41,046 nucleotides of DNA from an uncultured Prevotellaceae bacterium (GTDB lineage Bacteria; Bacteroidota; Bacteroidia; Bacteroidales; Bacteroidaceae). The notes under the pieces were generated by a model that worked only from the letters and a program-made list of their open reading frames with translations, did not search any database and was not told the DNA's origin. The DNA is taken from NCBI GenBank assembly GCA_900314985.1, contig OMXL01000025.1, positions 1 to 41,046 of the forward strand, in the 5' to 3' direction. The position numbers and the translations under genes were made by a program. Each line of letters begins with the position of its first letter. Positions within the stretch are counted from its first letter, which is position 1. Positions 8,076 through 17,736 of the stretch are shown one piece after another.

Positions 8076-11000
8076 TTAGTCGTTTCTTTATCAATCGTCC
8101 TATCTTTGCCTGCGCCCTTTCAGTGCTTGTCCTTTTGGCGGGCATTGTAGGATATATCAATCTGCCTGTTGAGCAGTTCCCGAATGTGGCACCACCCGTG
8201 GTCACTATCAATACGGAGTACACTGGAGCCAGCGCCGAGGCTGTGATGAAAAGTGTGGTTACGCCTATTGAGGAGGCTGTCAATGGTGTGGAGGGCATGG
8301 AGTATATTACTTCATCGTCAACCAGTAGTGGCATGGCTACCGTCAGTGTTACCTTCCGACCTGGCACCGACCCCGACCTGGCACAGATCCGTGTCAAGAA
8401 CCGTGTAGAGGAGGCTAAAGGCTATCTGCCCGCCGAGGTGCTGAACATTGGTGTGCAGGTGGAGAAGGAAGAACAGGGCATGCTGCGCATCATCGCCCTG
8501 GAGTGTCCCGACAATCGCTATGACAATGCCTTCATCACCAACTATTTCAATATCAACGTGCAGCCACGCCTGCAACGCATCGCCGGTGTTGGCAATATTC
8601 AGTTGATGGGCAATGTTTATAGCATGCGTATATGGATGGACCCGAAGATGATGGCATTGTACCAACTGAATCCAGAAGACATTATCAATGCGCTGGATGG
8701 ACAAAACGTGGAAGCAGCCATCGGTACGTTGGGTGAGGATTCAAAGGGTACCTACCAGTACACATTGGTATATAGGGGGCGCTTGGAAAATCCACAAGAT
8801 TTTGAGGATATTGTCTTAAAGACCGATGGCTTTAACGACCTGCACCTGAAAGATGTGGCTCGCGTAGAATTGGGTACGGTAACCTATGCCTGCGATAGTT
8901 GGGTGAACTCCCACAATGGCACGATAGCCATCATCACTCCTGCCACTGGCGCCAACGCCCAACAGGTGAACCACGAGATAGATCGGCTCATGGAAGAACT
9001 GAAACCACACTTGCCGGCAGGGTTGGAGTTCAAGGTACTCTTAGACACCAACGACTTCCTCGATGCCTCCATGAACGCGGTCTATAAGACGCTGTTTGAG
9101 GCCCTGTTGCTCGTCATCCTCGTGGTGCTACTGTTCCTGCAGAACTGGCGTGCCACCATCATTCCGTCAGTGAGCATCATCGTCTCGCTCGTGGGCACCT
9201 TCGCCTTCATGTATATAATAGGCTTCACGCTCAACCTCATCACCCTCTTCGCACTAGTGCTGGTCATCGGCACCGTGGTCGATGATGCCATCGTGGTGGT
9301 TGAGGCAGTTCAGAAGAAACTGGAAGACCCGACGACAACAGCCAAGAAAGCCACCCACCAAGCGATGCACAACATATCGACAGCCATTATTACTACCACC
9401 ATTGTCTTTATGTGTGTGTTTATCCCTGCTGCTTTCATGGGTGGACTCAGCGGTGCCTACTACAGGCAGTTTGGACTCACGATGGCGATGGCAGTAGCTA
9501 TCTCTACCTTCTGCGCCCTGACGCTTTGTCCGGCGCTGTGTGCGTTGTTGATGAAACCACGCTCCCCGGAAGGTGTTGAGGCTGCCGGCTCTTGGTCAGT
9601 ACGCTTTCGTCATGCTTATAATAAAGCGTTCGATGCGCTGTTAGGAAAATACAGTAGGGCATTGGGCTGGTTTTTCCGTCATCGCTGGCTCGTGGGCTCA
9701 TTGACGGCTGTCAGCATTGTTCTGTTGGCCTGGATGCTCTATAGCACGCCTACTGGTCTGGTGCCCGACGAGGACACAGGCATCGTCTTTGTAGATATCA
9801 CCACACCATCAGGTTCTACATTGTCGCAGACACAAAAGACGGTGAAGGAAATGTCAGAAATCTTGGAGAACGACCCCGATATGCGTGGTGTTGGTTCGGT
9901 GGCCGGCTGGAACATTCTGGGTGGCGATGGTCCTAACACTGGACTGGTGATAGGGCGCCTGAAGCACTGGGACGACCGTCAGGACGACGGCCACGACATC
10001 TTCAGCATCTACGACCGTATAGAGGCTGCCACCCATCAGGTGAAGAGTGGTTCGATGTTCGTGTTCCTGCTACCTACCGTCTTCGGCTATAGCTATAGTA
10101 ACAGTGTGGAACTGTATGTTGAAGACTATGGTGGCGGTTCCATTACCAAGCTCAAGGAGGTGTCCGACGACTTCATGAAGGCGCTGGAAGCACGACCTGA
10201 GATAGAAGAGGTATACTCACCTTACGAAGTGAACTATCCGCAATACACCGTCACGGTGAATGCCTCGTTGTGTAAGCGTTACGGTATCGAGCCTGCCAGC
10301 GTGCTCAGTGTGCTCAACGGCTATATCGGCGGTAACTATGCCTCACAGTTCAACAGTTTCGGAAAGCTTTATCACGTCATGCTGCAGTCAGATCCCAAAT
10401 TGCGCATGAACAAAGACGCCCTGAACAACATCTTGGTTGTCACGGAGAAGGGTGCCTACACGCCAATCACTGAACTCATCACGCTGAAGAAGACCTATGG
10501 TCTCCAGTCAATCACCCGCTTCAACCTCTTCCAGGGTATCAGCGTAGAGCTGACGCCTGCCGAGGGTTACACCTCGGGCGATGTCATCAATGCCGTAAGC
10601 GAGGTGTCGACGACTACGCTACCTAAGGGCTATGGCTATGAATACACTGGTACGGCTCGTGAGGAAGCTGCTTCGTCATCATCCACAGCCTGGGTGTTTG
10701 CCATCAGTCTGCTGCTCGTATTCATCGTGCTCTGCTGTCTCTACGAGAGTCTGCTCATTCCTATGGCCGTCATGCTGAGCGTGCCATTCGGACTGGTTGG
10801 CAGCTTTATGCTCATCAATCTCGCAGAACTGGAGAACAACATCTATATGCAAGTGGGTATCATCATGCTCATCGGCCTGCTGGCCAAGACTGCCATTCTG
10901 ATTACGGAATATGCCTGCGAACGCCGCCGTGAGGGAATGACCATCGTTGAAGCTGCATTCGATGCCGCCAAGGCGCGTTTGCGTCCCATCCTGATGACCG

Positions 11001-12577
11001 CCCTCACGCTTATCGTAGGTCTGATTCCTATGATTTTTGAGCGGGGTGCTGGTGCCATGGGCAATGTCACGCTGGGTCTGTGTGTGGTTGGTGGTATGCT
11101 TGTGGGAACGCTTGCCTTGTTGCTCTTCGTGCCGGTGTTCTTCATCTTCTTCCAGACGCTGGAAGAAAAAATCAAAACACACGCGGTCACGACTACACTG
11201 TCTATACTGGCAGTCGTCTGCCTGCTGTCGAGCTGTAAGACCTACTCTTCGTATCACTCTGACTCTACGGCCACCGATATACTGAAAGAGCAACTCAGTG
11301 CTATGGGTGCATCCACTACAGACAGTGCATCCAACGCATTGCCTGCTGACTGGCGCGAGGCCTTTACCGAGCCACGCTTGGCCGCACTCATTGAAGAAGC
11401 GCTTTTACACAATAGCGACCTTCAGACTGCTCATCTGCAAGTGCAGGCCGCCAAAGCCTCACTTCGCAGTGCCAAGGGCGAACTGTTCCCCTCCATAGGA
11501 CTGGCAGCTAGCAAAGGCAAATCGCGATTCAAGAACGATGAATTCACTGCTATATCTTCGGGCTATAACCTCGGTGCAGAGGCCAGTTGGGAGATTGATG
11601 CCTTTGGTCGTATGCGAAATGCAAAACGAGCTGCTGCAGCCACTGTCGAGGAACAGATGGCCTACGAGCAGGCTGTGCGCACCGAATTGATTGCCACCGT
11701 CGCCACGGCCTACTACCAACTGGAAATGTACGATGCTCAGATAGCCGATACCCGCTCCATCATCAGCAGTTGGGAAGAGAGTATCGCCACGCAGCGAATA
11801 CTTTTGGAGGTTGGCGAGGCTACCAGCGACGATGTTGACCAGTCAGAGGCTGCCAAGCTCGAAGCAGAGTCAACACTTGAGGAGCTACTGCTGCAACTGC
11901 GTCAGGCCGAGAATGCCCTGTGTGCCACGCTGGGACGTCCCTGCCAGCACATCGAGCGCGACTCGTTGGGCTCATCATGCATCGCCATCAATAATATCCC
12001 GTCGATTAACATCCGATCCTTGGCACAGCGCCCCGATGTCCGCCAGGCCGAGGCAGTGCTGAAAGCAGCGTTCTATGCCACCAACGAGGCACGTGCCGCT
12101 CTCTATCCCTCGCTGTCGCTCTCAGGCAGCATCGGTTGGACAAATGATATAGGCGAGATAGTCGATCCAGCCGGATGGCTGACGAACGCCTTAGGTTCAC
12201 TGACGCAACCTCTCTTCCAAGGGGGTAAGTTACGAGCAGAAGTGAAGCGTGCCAAGGCTGAGCAGGAGGCGGCCAAGGTGGCTTTCCGCCAGACGGTGTT
12301 AGAGGCTGGCCGGGAGGTGAACGACATCATGGCCACAGAACAATATGCACGCCGGGCCATCAGCCTCAGCGAGCAACAGGTGGAGAAACTGTCGCATATC
12401 GCTGATGCCTCAAAGTTGCGCATGCAGTACGACGAGGATGTGAACTACCTGCAGGTGCTGCTGGCCCGTCAGGCCCTGCTTGAAGCCCGTCTGCAACTGC
12501 TCGCCCACCGCTATGAAATGATAGATGCCCACATCCGGCTATATAAAGCGCTGGGTGGAGGCATGGACAATCAATAA
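8072..12577 (+). CDS. RND (HAE1) efflux pump fused to a TolC/OprM-type outer-membrane factor
   Basis: 1501 residues in one uninterrupted frame. Residues 1-~1033 are a full AcrB/MexB-type proton antiporter: MISRFFINRPIFA start, LPVEQFPNVAPP, the paired TM4 acids D404/D405 (GTVVDDAIVVVEAV) and TM10 lysine K939 (GLLAKTAILITEYA), all intact, ending LFVPVFFIFFQTLEEKIK. It runs straight into TH-AVTTTLSILAVVCLLSSC (lipobox LSSC, Cys1055), then a complete outer-membrane factor (DWREAFTEPRLAALIEEAL, two OMF hairpin repeats, PLFQGG) to the end. Normally these are two genes. Residue I1034 (ATC, 11171) sits where the OMF's ATG would be expected. The internal signal would let signal peptidase II release the OMF. 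Part of an operon with both adaptors. Confidence 0.9.
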   Translation: MISRFFINRPIFACALSVLVLLAGIVGYINLPVEQFPNVAPPVVTINTEYTGASAEAVMKSVVTPIEEAVNGVEGMEYITSSSTSSGMATVSVTFRPGTDPDLAQIRVKNRVEEAKGYLPAEVLNIGVQVEKEEQGMLRIIALECPDNRYDNAFITNYFNINVQPRLQRIAGVGNIQLMGNVYSMRIWMDPKMMALYQLNPEDIINALDGQNVEAAIGTLGEDSKGTYQYTLVYRGRLENPQDFEDIVLKTDGFNDLHLKDVARVELGTVTYACDSWVNSHNGTIAIITPATGANAQQVNHEIDRLMEELKPHLPAGLEFKVLLDTNDFLDASMNAVYKTLFEALLLVILVVLLFLQNWRATIIPSVSIIVSLVGTFAFMYIIGFTLNLITLFALVLVIGTVVDDAIVVVEAVQKKLEDPTTTAKKATHQAMHNISTAIITTTIVFMCVFIPAAFMGGLSGAYYRQFGLTMAMAVAISTFCALTLCPALCALLMKPRSPEGVEAAGSWSVRFRHAYNKAFDALLGKYSRALGWFFRHRWLVGSLTAVSIVLLAWMLYSTPTGLVPDEDTGIVFVDITTPSGSTLSQTQKTVKEMSEILENDPDMRGVGSVAGWNILGGDGPNTGLVIGRLKHWDDRQDDGHDIFSIYDRIEAATHQVKSGSMFVFLLPTVFGYSYSNSVELYVEDYGGGSITKLKEVSDDFMKALEARPEIEEVYSPYEVNYPQYTVTVNASLCKRYGIEPASVLSVLNGYIGGNYASQFNSFGKLYHVMLQSDPKLRMNKDALNNILVVTEKGAYTPITELITLKKTYGLQSITRFNLFQGISVELTPAEGYTSGDVINAVSEVSTTTLPKGYGYEYTGTAREEAASSSSTAWVFAISLLLVFIVLCCLYESLLIPMAVMLSVPFGLVGSFMLINLAELENNIYMQVGIIMLIGLLAKTAILITEYACERRREGMTIVEAAFDAAKARLRPILMTALTLIVGLIPMIFERGAGAMGNVTLGLCVVGGMLVGTLALLLFVPVFFIFFQTLEEKIKTHAVTTTLSILAVVCLLSSCKTYSSYHSDSTATDILKEQLSAMGASTTDSASNALPADWREAFTEPRLAALIEEALLHNSDLQTAHLQVQAAKASLRSAKGELFPSIGLAASKGKSRFKNDEFTAISSGYNLGAEASWEIDAFGRMRNAKRAAAATVEEQMAYEQAVRTELIATVATAYYQLEMYDAQIADTRSIISSWEESIATQRILLEVGEATSDDVDQSEAAKLEAESTLEELLLQLRQAENALCATLGRPCQHIERDSLGSSCIAINNIPSINIRSLAQRPDVRQAEAVLKAAFYATNEARAALYPSLSLSGSIGWTNDIGEIVDPAGWLTNALGSLTQPLFQGGKLRAEVKRAKAEQEAAKVAFRQTVLEAGREVNDIMATEQYARRAISLSEQQVEKLSHIADASKLRMQYDEDVNYLQVLLARQALLEARLQLLAHRYEMIDAHIRLYKALGGGMDNQ

Positions 12578-12608
12578 AGGTATGATATTAACAAATAATT
12601 GAAACAAC

Positions 12609-14060
12609 GTGCTACAAGATTTTTGGAAACGCATTCCCTGGCAGGTAATACTTCTACTGTTCACAATACCATTCCTGCTGCGCAATCTGTTACTCCCAAT
12701 GTTTGCCGATGACTATTCGTATGCCTTCATTTGGGACGGTGATAACTTGGGGAACCTGATGGACAATATCGGCCCTCGAGAGCGGATAGACAACCTGAGC
12801 GACATATTTATATCACAATGGTCGCACTATTTTACCTGGGGCGGACGCACCCCTGCTACGTTCTTAGCCCAGTTGTTTTCGTGGGTGGGTAAGGCATGGT
12901 TCAACATAGCCAATACTATCGTATTCATGCTGCTGATGCTGGTGCTCTACTGGATGGCTGTAGGCGAGGTACAGTCACCTGCCCGTCAGAAGGGAGTCTT
13001 CCTGTGGGTGATGTTATGTATGCTCTTTGGTGTCATGGACTACCCTTCCACGATGCTTTGGATGACAGGTGCCTGTAACTACCATTGGACTGGGTTGTGG
13101 GCGTGTCTTTTCCTACTGCCGTTTGTCACTCGCCGTCACCCATCTGCAGTAGTGATGGCTGGGGCAGGTCTTCTGGCGGGTTGGTCTGAGGAGGGCTGCA
13201 GTCTTGTGACTGTATTCATCGCATCATGTCTTTTATACAATGCCTGGCATCGGAAACGTGTTGAACGGTGGATGGTGGTAGGATTTGTGTTCCTTATCGC
13301 AGGCTGCGGGCTGCTCATGTTCAGTCCCGGTTCTGTAAATCGTGAACTATTAGACCTCAAGTATAATGCACCCTATTGTCTGCCTGCGGAAAAACTTTAT
13401 ACATGGGAGATGTTTCGTGACAACTTCATCGAGGGATTCCTGCCCATTATTATATGGGAGAGTTTCTTGTTTATACCAGTTTTACTGTCGTGGCGAGCAA
13501 AACATCATCTTGACAAACATATCCTTCTTTTCACAAGTGCGGGTCTGATGGTGCTTTGCGCCATGATGTTTGCACCAGAGTTTGCTTTGCGCACAGGCTT
13601 CCACTCAACGCTGTTCCTGACTGTTGCCTCTGGAGCAGCATTCAAAGAGTCGGCACCTTGGCTTAAGTCATGGATTAGAGCCACATCATTTCGTAGAATA
13701 GTTGCTAAGGCTGGGGCTGCTGTAGCTGTCGTTTACGGTCTATTGGTAATGGCAGGTTGTTTCTGGGTAGAGGTGTCACTACGCCAACAGGCCGATGAAC
13801 GACTGGCTTATATCGAGCAGCACCGTGACGAGCCGTTGATTGTGGTGAAAGCCTTTCATATACCTCGCGATATAGACTGCTGGCTGGGTACTCGTTCGAT
13901 AACTGACTTCCATCTCATCTATGGAGCGGACTTGGAGTACGAGCCTACCGATAACCGTTCGTTAATGTTTGCCCAATATCATGGACTGAAAGCCATCAGA
14001 ACTGACAGAAAAGTGGACTGGAAAATCAAAAATAGAGAAAGTCTTTATAATAAAAAATGA
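12609..14060 (+). CDS. Polytopic membrane protein, DUF6056/GT-C-like
   Basis: 483 residues with about ten to eleven predicted membrane helices. The first helix (VILLLFTIPFLLRNLLL) is followed by PMFADDYSYAF; an acidic pair after TM1 facing the outside is typical of GT-C glycosyltransferases that use lipid-linked sugars. From memory it resembles the DUF6056 family. GTG at 12609 is the only reasonable start, 31 bases after the pump stop, so it belongs to the same transcript. It may modify an envelope glycan or the product made by the next genes; the substrate cannot be told from sequence. Confidence 0.7.
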   Translation: MLQDFWKRIPWQVILLLFTIPFLLRNLLLPMFADDYSYAFIWDGDNLGNLMDNIGPRERIDNLSDIFISQWSHYFTWGGRTPATFLAQLFSWVGKAWFNIANTIVFMLLMLVLYWMAVGEVQSPARQKGVFLWVMLCMLFGVMDYPSTMLWMTGACNYHWTGLWACLFLLPFVTRRHPSAVVMAGAGLLAGWSEEGCSLVTVFIASCLLYNAWHRKRVERWMVVGFVFLIAGCGLLMFSPGSVNRELLDLKYNAPYCLPAEKLYTWEMFRDNFIEGFLPIIIWESFLFIPVLLSWRAKHHLDKHILLFTSAGLMVLCAMMFAPEFALRTGFHSTLFLTVASGAAFKESAPWLKSWIRATSFRRIVAKAGAAVAVVYGLLVMAGCFWVEVSLRQQADERLAYIEQHRDEPLIVVKAFHIPRDIDCWLGTRSITDFHLIYGADLEYEPTDNRSLMFAQYHGLKAIRTDRKVDWKIKNRESLYNKK

Positions 14061-15307
14061 ACAAAGAAAACATCACTTATCCCATGAATGCCCTGCAATG
14101 GGAAACCTATGAAGAGTGGAACCAAGACAGGGCGATGACGGAATACAACACGATATTAGCAGCGGAGATGCCACGTGCAAGGGTTGATGCCAGTCGCATA
14201 GCCTCAGCCTGCCAGCGTGTACTCGATAGTCAGCGCTATCTGCATGCGCACCTCACGATGGATGCCGACGGCAATATCCAGATATGCGAGGACTGGGGCA
14301 TGCCCAACCACATACATCGCTATGAGATGACCGATGTGGAATGGGATACTCGACGGGAGGAGCTGATACGACCTTTTGACCTTTTCAAGGAACCGTCGTT
14401 AAGGCTGCATGTCGTGGCTACGGAGACGAAGACCATCTTGGTTATCGAGACCCACCACCTGCTCTTCGACGGCATGGCCCATAAGGCAGTGGGGTATGCC
14501 ATCGAGGATGTGCTGCGTGGTGATGAGCCATACCAGCAGGGCGACCTCGCTGCAGATTTCAACCGCCTTGAGATAGCGGGCTACGGCAGCGAGGCGTATC
14601 TTCGAGCACAGAAAAATTACAGGGAAAGGTTTGAAAATGTCCGTTTCACCGACATCTGTCGAGCGCATGAATCCCCTTGGGGTAGGACGCTGGTGACACG
14701 CCCTCGTATCCCCGCCGCACCGATTAATGCCGGTTGCCAGCGTATGGGTGTGTCGTTTGCCGTCGTGTTCAATGCCGCCTACGCCTTGGCCTTGGGTCAG
14801 ATGGCGGGTACAGAGAAGGTGGCGTTCTACACAATCAGTCATGGACGTGACCGCAGACATGGCAACCGCGTATATGGCAACTACCTAAGTTGCCTGCCGG
14901 TACTGATAGACACATCCCCAGAACAGACCGTCGGAGAACTGCTGAGCCAGACAAAATCACAACTCTTTATCTCCATGCGCAACAAGGTGTACCCCCTTTT
15001 CCACCTGTTGCGCGACCTTAGACTAGATGACATCGGTACGGAAATGAGTCCACAAGGCGTATATATATACGAGTACTTGGTGATTGATGGAGTAGAATAC
15101 CCATCATACCATATTGAGACTGACCTGTCTCTTCAGCACCTCTCGACATGCATCCTTATCCGAGGTGACGAGTATGAACTGGCAATAGACGGTAGCGATG
15201 CCCTCTACACCCAGGAGCAACTTGACACACTTGCACGGCTGACGGGCGAGTATGCTATCAAATTGACAACAAGCGATGAAACGAATTCTATTAGCGGGCT
15301 ACGGTAA
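14057..15307 (+). CDS. Stand-alone condensation-domain protein (NRPS C-domain superfamily)
   Basis: 416 residues, one chloramphenicol-acetyltransferase-fold C-domain and nothing else. The catalytic HHxxxDG motif is intact (H133-H134-LLF-D138-G139), preceded by a typical N-lobe and followed by the C-lobe region SHGRDRRHGNRVYGNYLSCLPVLID, which corresponds to the bridging and latch strands. Such domains join an acyl donor to an amine or alcohol, usually on carrier proteins. No adenylation domain, carrier protein or phosphopantetheinyl transferase is in the window, so donors must come from elsewhere or be CoA esters. Starts on the ATGA overlap with the membrane-protein gene; its own 3' end overlaps the next gene by 32 bases. 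Confidence 0.82.
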   Translation: MNKENITYPMNALQWETYEEWNQDRAMTEYNTILAAEMPRARVDASRIASACQRVLDSQRYLHAHLTMDADGNIQICEDWGMPNHIHRYEMTDVEWDTRREELIRPFDLFKEPSLRLHVVATETKTILVIETHHLLFDGMAHKAVGYAIEDVLRGDEPYQQGDLAADFNRLEIAGYGSEAYLRAQKNYRERFENVRFTDICRAHESPWGRTLVTRPRIPAAPINAGCQRMGVSFAVVFNAAYALALGQMAGTEKVAFYTISHGRDRRHGNRVYGNYLSCLPVLIDTSPEQTVGELLSQTKSQLFISMRNKVYPLFHLLRDLRLDDIGTEMSPQGVYIYEYLVIDGVEYPSYHIETDLSLQHLSTCILIRGDEYELAIDGSDALYTQEQLDTLARLTGEYAIKLTTSDETNSISGLR

Positions 15308-16379
15308 TATTGCCCATGCCTTTGAAAAGATACTGCTTGAACAGGAAACCGTCGGCAGCTACCAACTGACCGTCTGCGACATTGCCGACGGAAATGACAT
15401 CATGGACTATCTGCCCCATCATCACGATGAGTTTGATGTGGTGCTTAACACCTCGCTTGCCAATAGTATTGCTCTCTCGAAAATGTGCATCGACTACGGA
15501 CTGGATTACATTGATGTGGGTATCGAGGACGGCATTGGTAATCCAGACAGCACCCCCAGCGACTACACGGCGTTGATGAAGGAGATGATACAATGGAAGA
15601 CCCACAGTCGCATCATGCTTGGTTTCGGTGTCAACCCTGGTATTTTGGAGCACGTTTATCAGAAGCATAAACCTGCGGGGTCACATTTTGCTTTTGAACT
15701 GGAGCATGACGATGCCCTCAGCAGTGAGCATAAGGTTTTCGGCACTTGGTCACCTTTTATGTATGTCGAAGAGGCTGTGTTTGCCGAGAAAGTCGTTGTG
15801 CGAAAGGACGGAACGCGAGTGGTTGACGAACAGCTTGCTGCCAATGGTGGCACGATGACACTCAACTACCACGGGGGTCAACGCCACTATCTTCCCATCC
15901 ACCATGAAGAGTTGATGTCGATGATGATGTCGTGCGACGACCTGCTTGGTACGGCCTATCTTTTTCAGGCTCCTATTGCCATGCAAGAGTACTGCCTACG
16001 TAAAGGAAAACAACTGACGGACTACCAGATTTTCGCCATTCCCGTACCGCAGAATCTCCAGGGGAGCGATCAGGTAGGAATGCTCTTCTGGGACTGTGGG
16101 AACAATCTTTATTGGGTGAAGAATACCACACAGAACAAGGCTACGTGGTTGCGCTATGGGGTGAATGCCGTCTGCTGGCAGACGGCTACAGGCGCGTGGA
16201 TAGCCTACCGGCTGCTCGATGCCACCAGCACCGACCACCCTCACACCATGACAGAACTGTCGCAGCTCATGCCTGATGCCATTGATGCCTTGCTCAACCA
16301 GATAGGTCTTACCTTCGAGGTAGAGGAGCAGCCATTCAATATCGAAGATTTCAAAAATAATATTATGTGTTATTTCTGA
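15276..16379 (+). CDS. Saccharopine/homospermidine-dehydrogenase-like oxidoreductase
   Basis: 367 residues. The N-terminus is a Rossmann strand-loop-helix, ILLAGYGNIAHAF (residues 4-16), for NAD(P). The arrangement continues as in saccharopine reductase, carboxynorspermidine dehydrogenase and homospermidine synthase: DVVLNTSLANSIALSKMCIDYGLDYIDVG, then the conserved loop LGFGVNPGILEHV near residue 115. These enzymes make or break secondary amines by imine reduction. The ATG lies inside the 3' end of the condensation gene (32-base overlap), indicating tight coupling. The exact substrate is unknown; a polyamine- or amino-acid-derived amine that the condensation protein then acylates is a reasonable hypothesis. 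Confidence 0.72.
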   Translation: MKRILLAGYGNIAHAFEKILLEQETVGSYQLTVCDIADGNDIMDYLPHHHDEFDVVLNTSLANSIALSKMCIDYGLDYIDVGIEDGIGNPDSTPSDYTALMKEMIQWKTHSRIMLGFGVNPGILEHVYQKHKPAGSHFAFELEHDDALSSEHKVFGTWSPFMYVEEAVFAEKVVVRKDGTRVVDEQLAANGGTMTLNYHGGQRHYLPIHHEELMSMMMSCDDLLGTAYLFQAPIAMQEYCLRKGKQLTDYQIFAIPVPQNLQGSDQVGMLFWDCGNNLYWVKNTTQNKATWLRYGVNAVCWQTATGAWIAYRLLDATSTDHPHTMTELSQLMPDAIDALLNQIGLTFEVEEQPFNIEDFKNNIMCYF

Positions 16380-16386
16380 AGATTCA

Positions 16387-17736
16387 ATGTCTGGTAAGCG
16401 TCTTGAAATCGAACCGGTTAGAGGACTGTTCTGGCAGATGGCCGTCCCCGTGATGCTGCAACAACTGCTGTTGTTGCTCAACAACGTCATTGACCGTATC
16501 TGGATAGCCCATATCCCTGATGTCGGACAGTTGGCTTTCACGGCCTCGGCTGTATGTGTGCCTATTGTATATATCATCATGTCATTGGCCGAACTGGTGG
16601 GTACGGGCATTGCGCCGCAGGTGGGCTATCATTTAGGACAAGGCAACCGACAACGTGCCGAACAGACCTTAGGGTGTTTCTTCCTATTCAATGTGGTGCT
16701 GGCCGTGTTGGTATGCGGTGTAATAGAGTGGCAGTGCAGTCCGCTGATAAGAATCTTTGGCGGTAGCGACCAGACGGCAGCACTGTCGGAACTCTATCTG
16801 CGCATCTCCACCCCCGGCAACGCCCTCTGCATCGTGTCGGGCGGATTGGCACCGTTTCTGTTGGCCCAGGGGCGTAGTAGGGAGGCTGGTATGGTGCTCG
16901 GCTCGGGCATCTTATTGAACATGGTATTAGACCCGCTGCTCATGTTCGTCTTCAACATGGGGCTGGCTGGTGCTGCCTGGGCAACTACCATTGCCGAGGC
17001 TGTAGCGGCTGTGTTGGCCATTGCCTGTCTGATGCGACATAGCGACATCCAGCTGAGATATACAAACATTCGGCTGAGATGGCATTTAATTGCACCCTGT
17101 CTGGCACTCGGTGTGACACCGATGGTGATGATGCTGGCCGAGACGGTGCAGATGGGTGTCTATAATCAGACACTCTACACCCTGGTTGGCGATGTAGGTG
17201 TAGGTACGATGGCGCTGGTCATCATGCTCCACGATTTCTTCTACTTCCCTGTCTATGGCATGGCCTTTGGTGTGCAGTCGATAACAAGTTATAATCTTGG
17301 AGCCAATCGTTGGGACCGGGTGTGTGAGAATGTGAAGATGCTGATGAAGTCCACTCTGGCGTGGTCGGTTGCTGTATGGCTGTTGATGATGCTCTTCACC
17401 CAGCCCGTGGTGCAACTGGTTATCGGCGATGGAGCCATGACCGACTATGCCGTGCCGATGGTACGACTGTCGTTCGTGGTATTCTTTATAGCTACCCTAC
17501 AATTTGCCTGTCAGAGCACACTTCAGGCCATGAACCGCCCCACTGTAACTTTCTGGATCGGTCTTTCGCGCACGCTACTGCTATTGGTGCCACTGGTGTG
17601 GCTTCTGCCTAAATTGTTTAGCAGTCATGCCGATGCCTCTGTGTTCCTGGCTCAGCCTGTCACCGATGTCTTCGTTGGAGGTGCAACAATTCTGTTACTT
17701 ATGAATAGACTCAAAAACATACCTTTAAAATCATAA
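16387..17736 (+). CDS. MATE-family exporter
   Basis: 449 residues with twelve predicted helices in two six-helix halves. The start EPVRGLFWQMAVPVMLQQLLLLLNNVIDRIWI is the classical MATE opening (substrate-path entry and the early TM1 region), with APQVGYHLGQGNRQRAEQTL after TM2 and the matching second half from ALVIMLHDFFYFPVYGMAFGVQSITSYNLGANRW. MATE proteins export small, often cationic molecules with H+ or Na+. It is the last gene of the operon, 7 bases after the dehydrogenase. Together with the RND pump it gives the cluster an inner-membrane and a trans-envelope exporter. The particular substrate is not deducible. Confidence 0.92.
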   Translation: MSGKRLEIEPVRGLFWQMAVPVMLQQLLLLLNNVIDRIWIAHIPDVGQLAFTASAVCVPIVYIIMSLAELVGTGIAPQVGYHLGQGNRQRAEQTLGCFFLFNVVLAVLVCGVIEWQCSPLIRIFGGSDQTAALSELYLRISTPGNALCIVSGGLAPFLLAQGRSREAGMVLGSGILLNMVLDPLLMFVFNMGLAGAAWATTIAEAVAAVLAIACLMRHSDIQLRYTNIRLRWHLIAPCLALGVTPMVMMLAETVQMGVYNQTLYTLVGDVGVGTMALVIMLHDFFYFPVYGMAFGVQSITSYNLGANRWDRVCENVKMLMKSTLAWSVAVWLLMMLFTQPVVQLVIGDGAMTDYAVPMVRLSFVVFFIATLQFACQSTLQAMNRPTVTFWIGLSRTLLLLVPLVWLLPKLFSSHADASVFLAQPVTDVFVGGATILLLMNRLKNIPLKS

